Shown here one piece after another: positions 6,151 to 6,468 of a stretch of 6,468 nucleotides of DNA. Source of the DNA: Rhodospirillaceae bacterium. GTDB lineage: Bacteria; Pseudomonadota; Alphaproteobacteria; UBA9219. The stretch lies in NCBI GenBank assembly GCA_003486725.1, contig DNGD01000248.1, positions 2,473 to 8,940 on the forward strand, written 5' to 3'. The notes beneath the pieces were generated by a model that saw nothing but the letters and a program-made list of their open reading frames with translations, was not told where the DNA came from and did not search any database. Both the position numbers and the translations under genes were made by a program. Numbering within the stretch: the first letter of the stretch is position 1; every line of letters begins with the position of its first letter.

Positions 6151-6468
6151 TGACCATAACGTCGCCCTCGCAGCAACGAAATAGCACGCTTGTGCGTGAT
6201 TCCAAAGATATTTTCCCCTCCGCCGTCCTTGTTCTATCAGATGGGACGGTTTTTTATGGCGCTGGCTTTGGCGCGGCAGGAAAGTCGGTGGGGGAGGTTT
6301 GCTTTAACACCTCGATGACCGGCTATCAGGAAATCCTCACCGACCCCAGCTATGCGGGGCAGATAATCACCTTTACATTTCCTCATATCGGCAATGTCGG
6401 CACGAATGATGTGGATGTAGAAACAGACAAGGTAGCCGCGCGCGGCCTTATCGTACGCACCGATGTGA
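6150..6468 (+). CDS. carA: Carbamoyl-phosphate synthase small subunit CarA, 3' part beyond the window
   Basis: The small subunit supplies ammonia from glutamine to CarB for carbamoyl phosphate, the precursor of pyrimidines and arginine. The 106 visible codons are the N-terminal small-chain domain: [18 protein letters not shown], then [20 protein letters not shown], then [18 protein letters not shown], all near-invariant in the family. The class I glutaminase domain with its catalytic Cys lies outside the window. A TAA (6147-6149) directly precedes the ATG, so this is the most upstream ATG possible. No Shine-Dalgarno is visible before it, and the N-terminus is some 10 residues longer than in relatives I recall. 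GTG at codon 15 (6192) is therefore an alternative start. The gene is divergent from yqeY across 103 bp. Confidence 0.96.
   Translation, partial: MTITSPSQQRNSTLVRDSKDIFPSAVLVLSDGTVFYGAGFGAAGKSVGEVCFNTSMTGYQEILTDPSYAGQIITFTFPHIGNVGTNDVDVETDKVAARGLIVRTDV

Overview
The window looks like an alphaproteobacterial chromosome segment. Four recognisable housekeeping genes give this away: rpoD (primary sigma factor) and dnaG (primase) on the minus strand, a GatB/YqeY-domain gene on the minus strand, and the start of carA on the plus strand. The order carA / yqeY / dnaG / rpoD, with carA divergent, is the usual alphaproteobacterial form of the old 'macromolecular synthesis' cluster, in which yqeY sits where enterobacteria have rpsU. 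The order or genus cannot be fixed from the sequence.

Layout from left to right. 1-1973 (minus) is rpoD, cut by the window edge just after region 2.4. It carries a very long Ala/Lys/Pro-rich N-terminal tail and a second Ala/Lys-rich insert just before region 2. 2002-3936 (minus) is a complete dnaG, only 28 bp upstream of rpoD and probably co-transcribed with it. 3937-5587 interrupts the conserved cluster: it holds two plus-strand orphan genes (4135-4695, 186 aa; 4933-5565, 210 aa) and a 28-codon ORF between them (4819-4905). 5588-6046 (minus) is yqeY, convergent with the second orphan. 6150-6468 (plus) is the first 106 codons of carA, divergent from yqeY.

The housekeeping genes cover transcription initiation, replication priming, an amidotransferase-like accessory protein and the glutaminase subunit of carbamoyl-phosphate synthase. 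The most interesting stretch is the 1.65 kb insert. Sampled lines of it are visibly richer in A+T than dnaG. Its two orphan genes share an identical 11-bp ribosome-binding leader, and the 28-codon ORF resembles the N-terminus of the 210-aa protein and lies in the same frame, as if it were a truncated copy. I recognise neither orphan protein. I see no integrase, transposase, terminal repeats, tRNA gene or CRISPR array, so how the insert arose is open.
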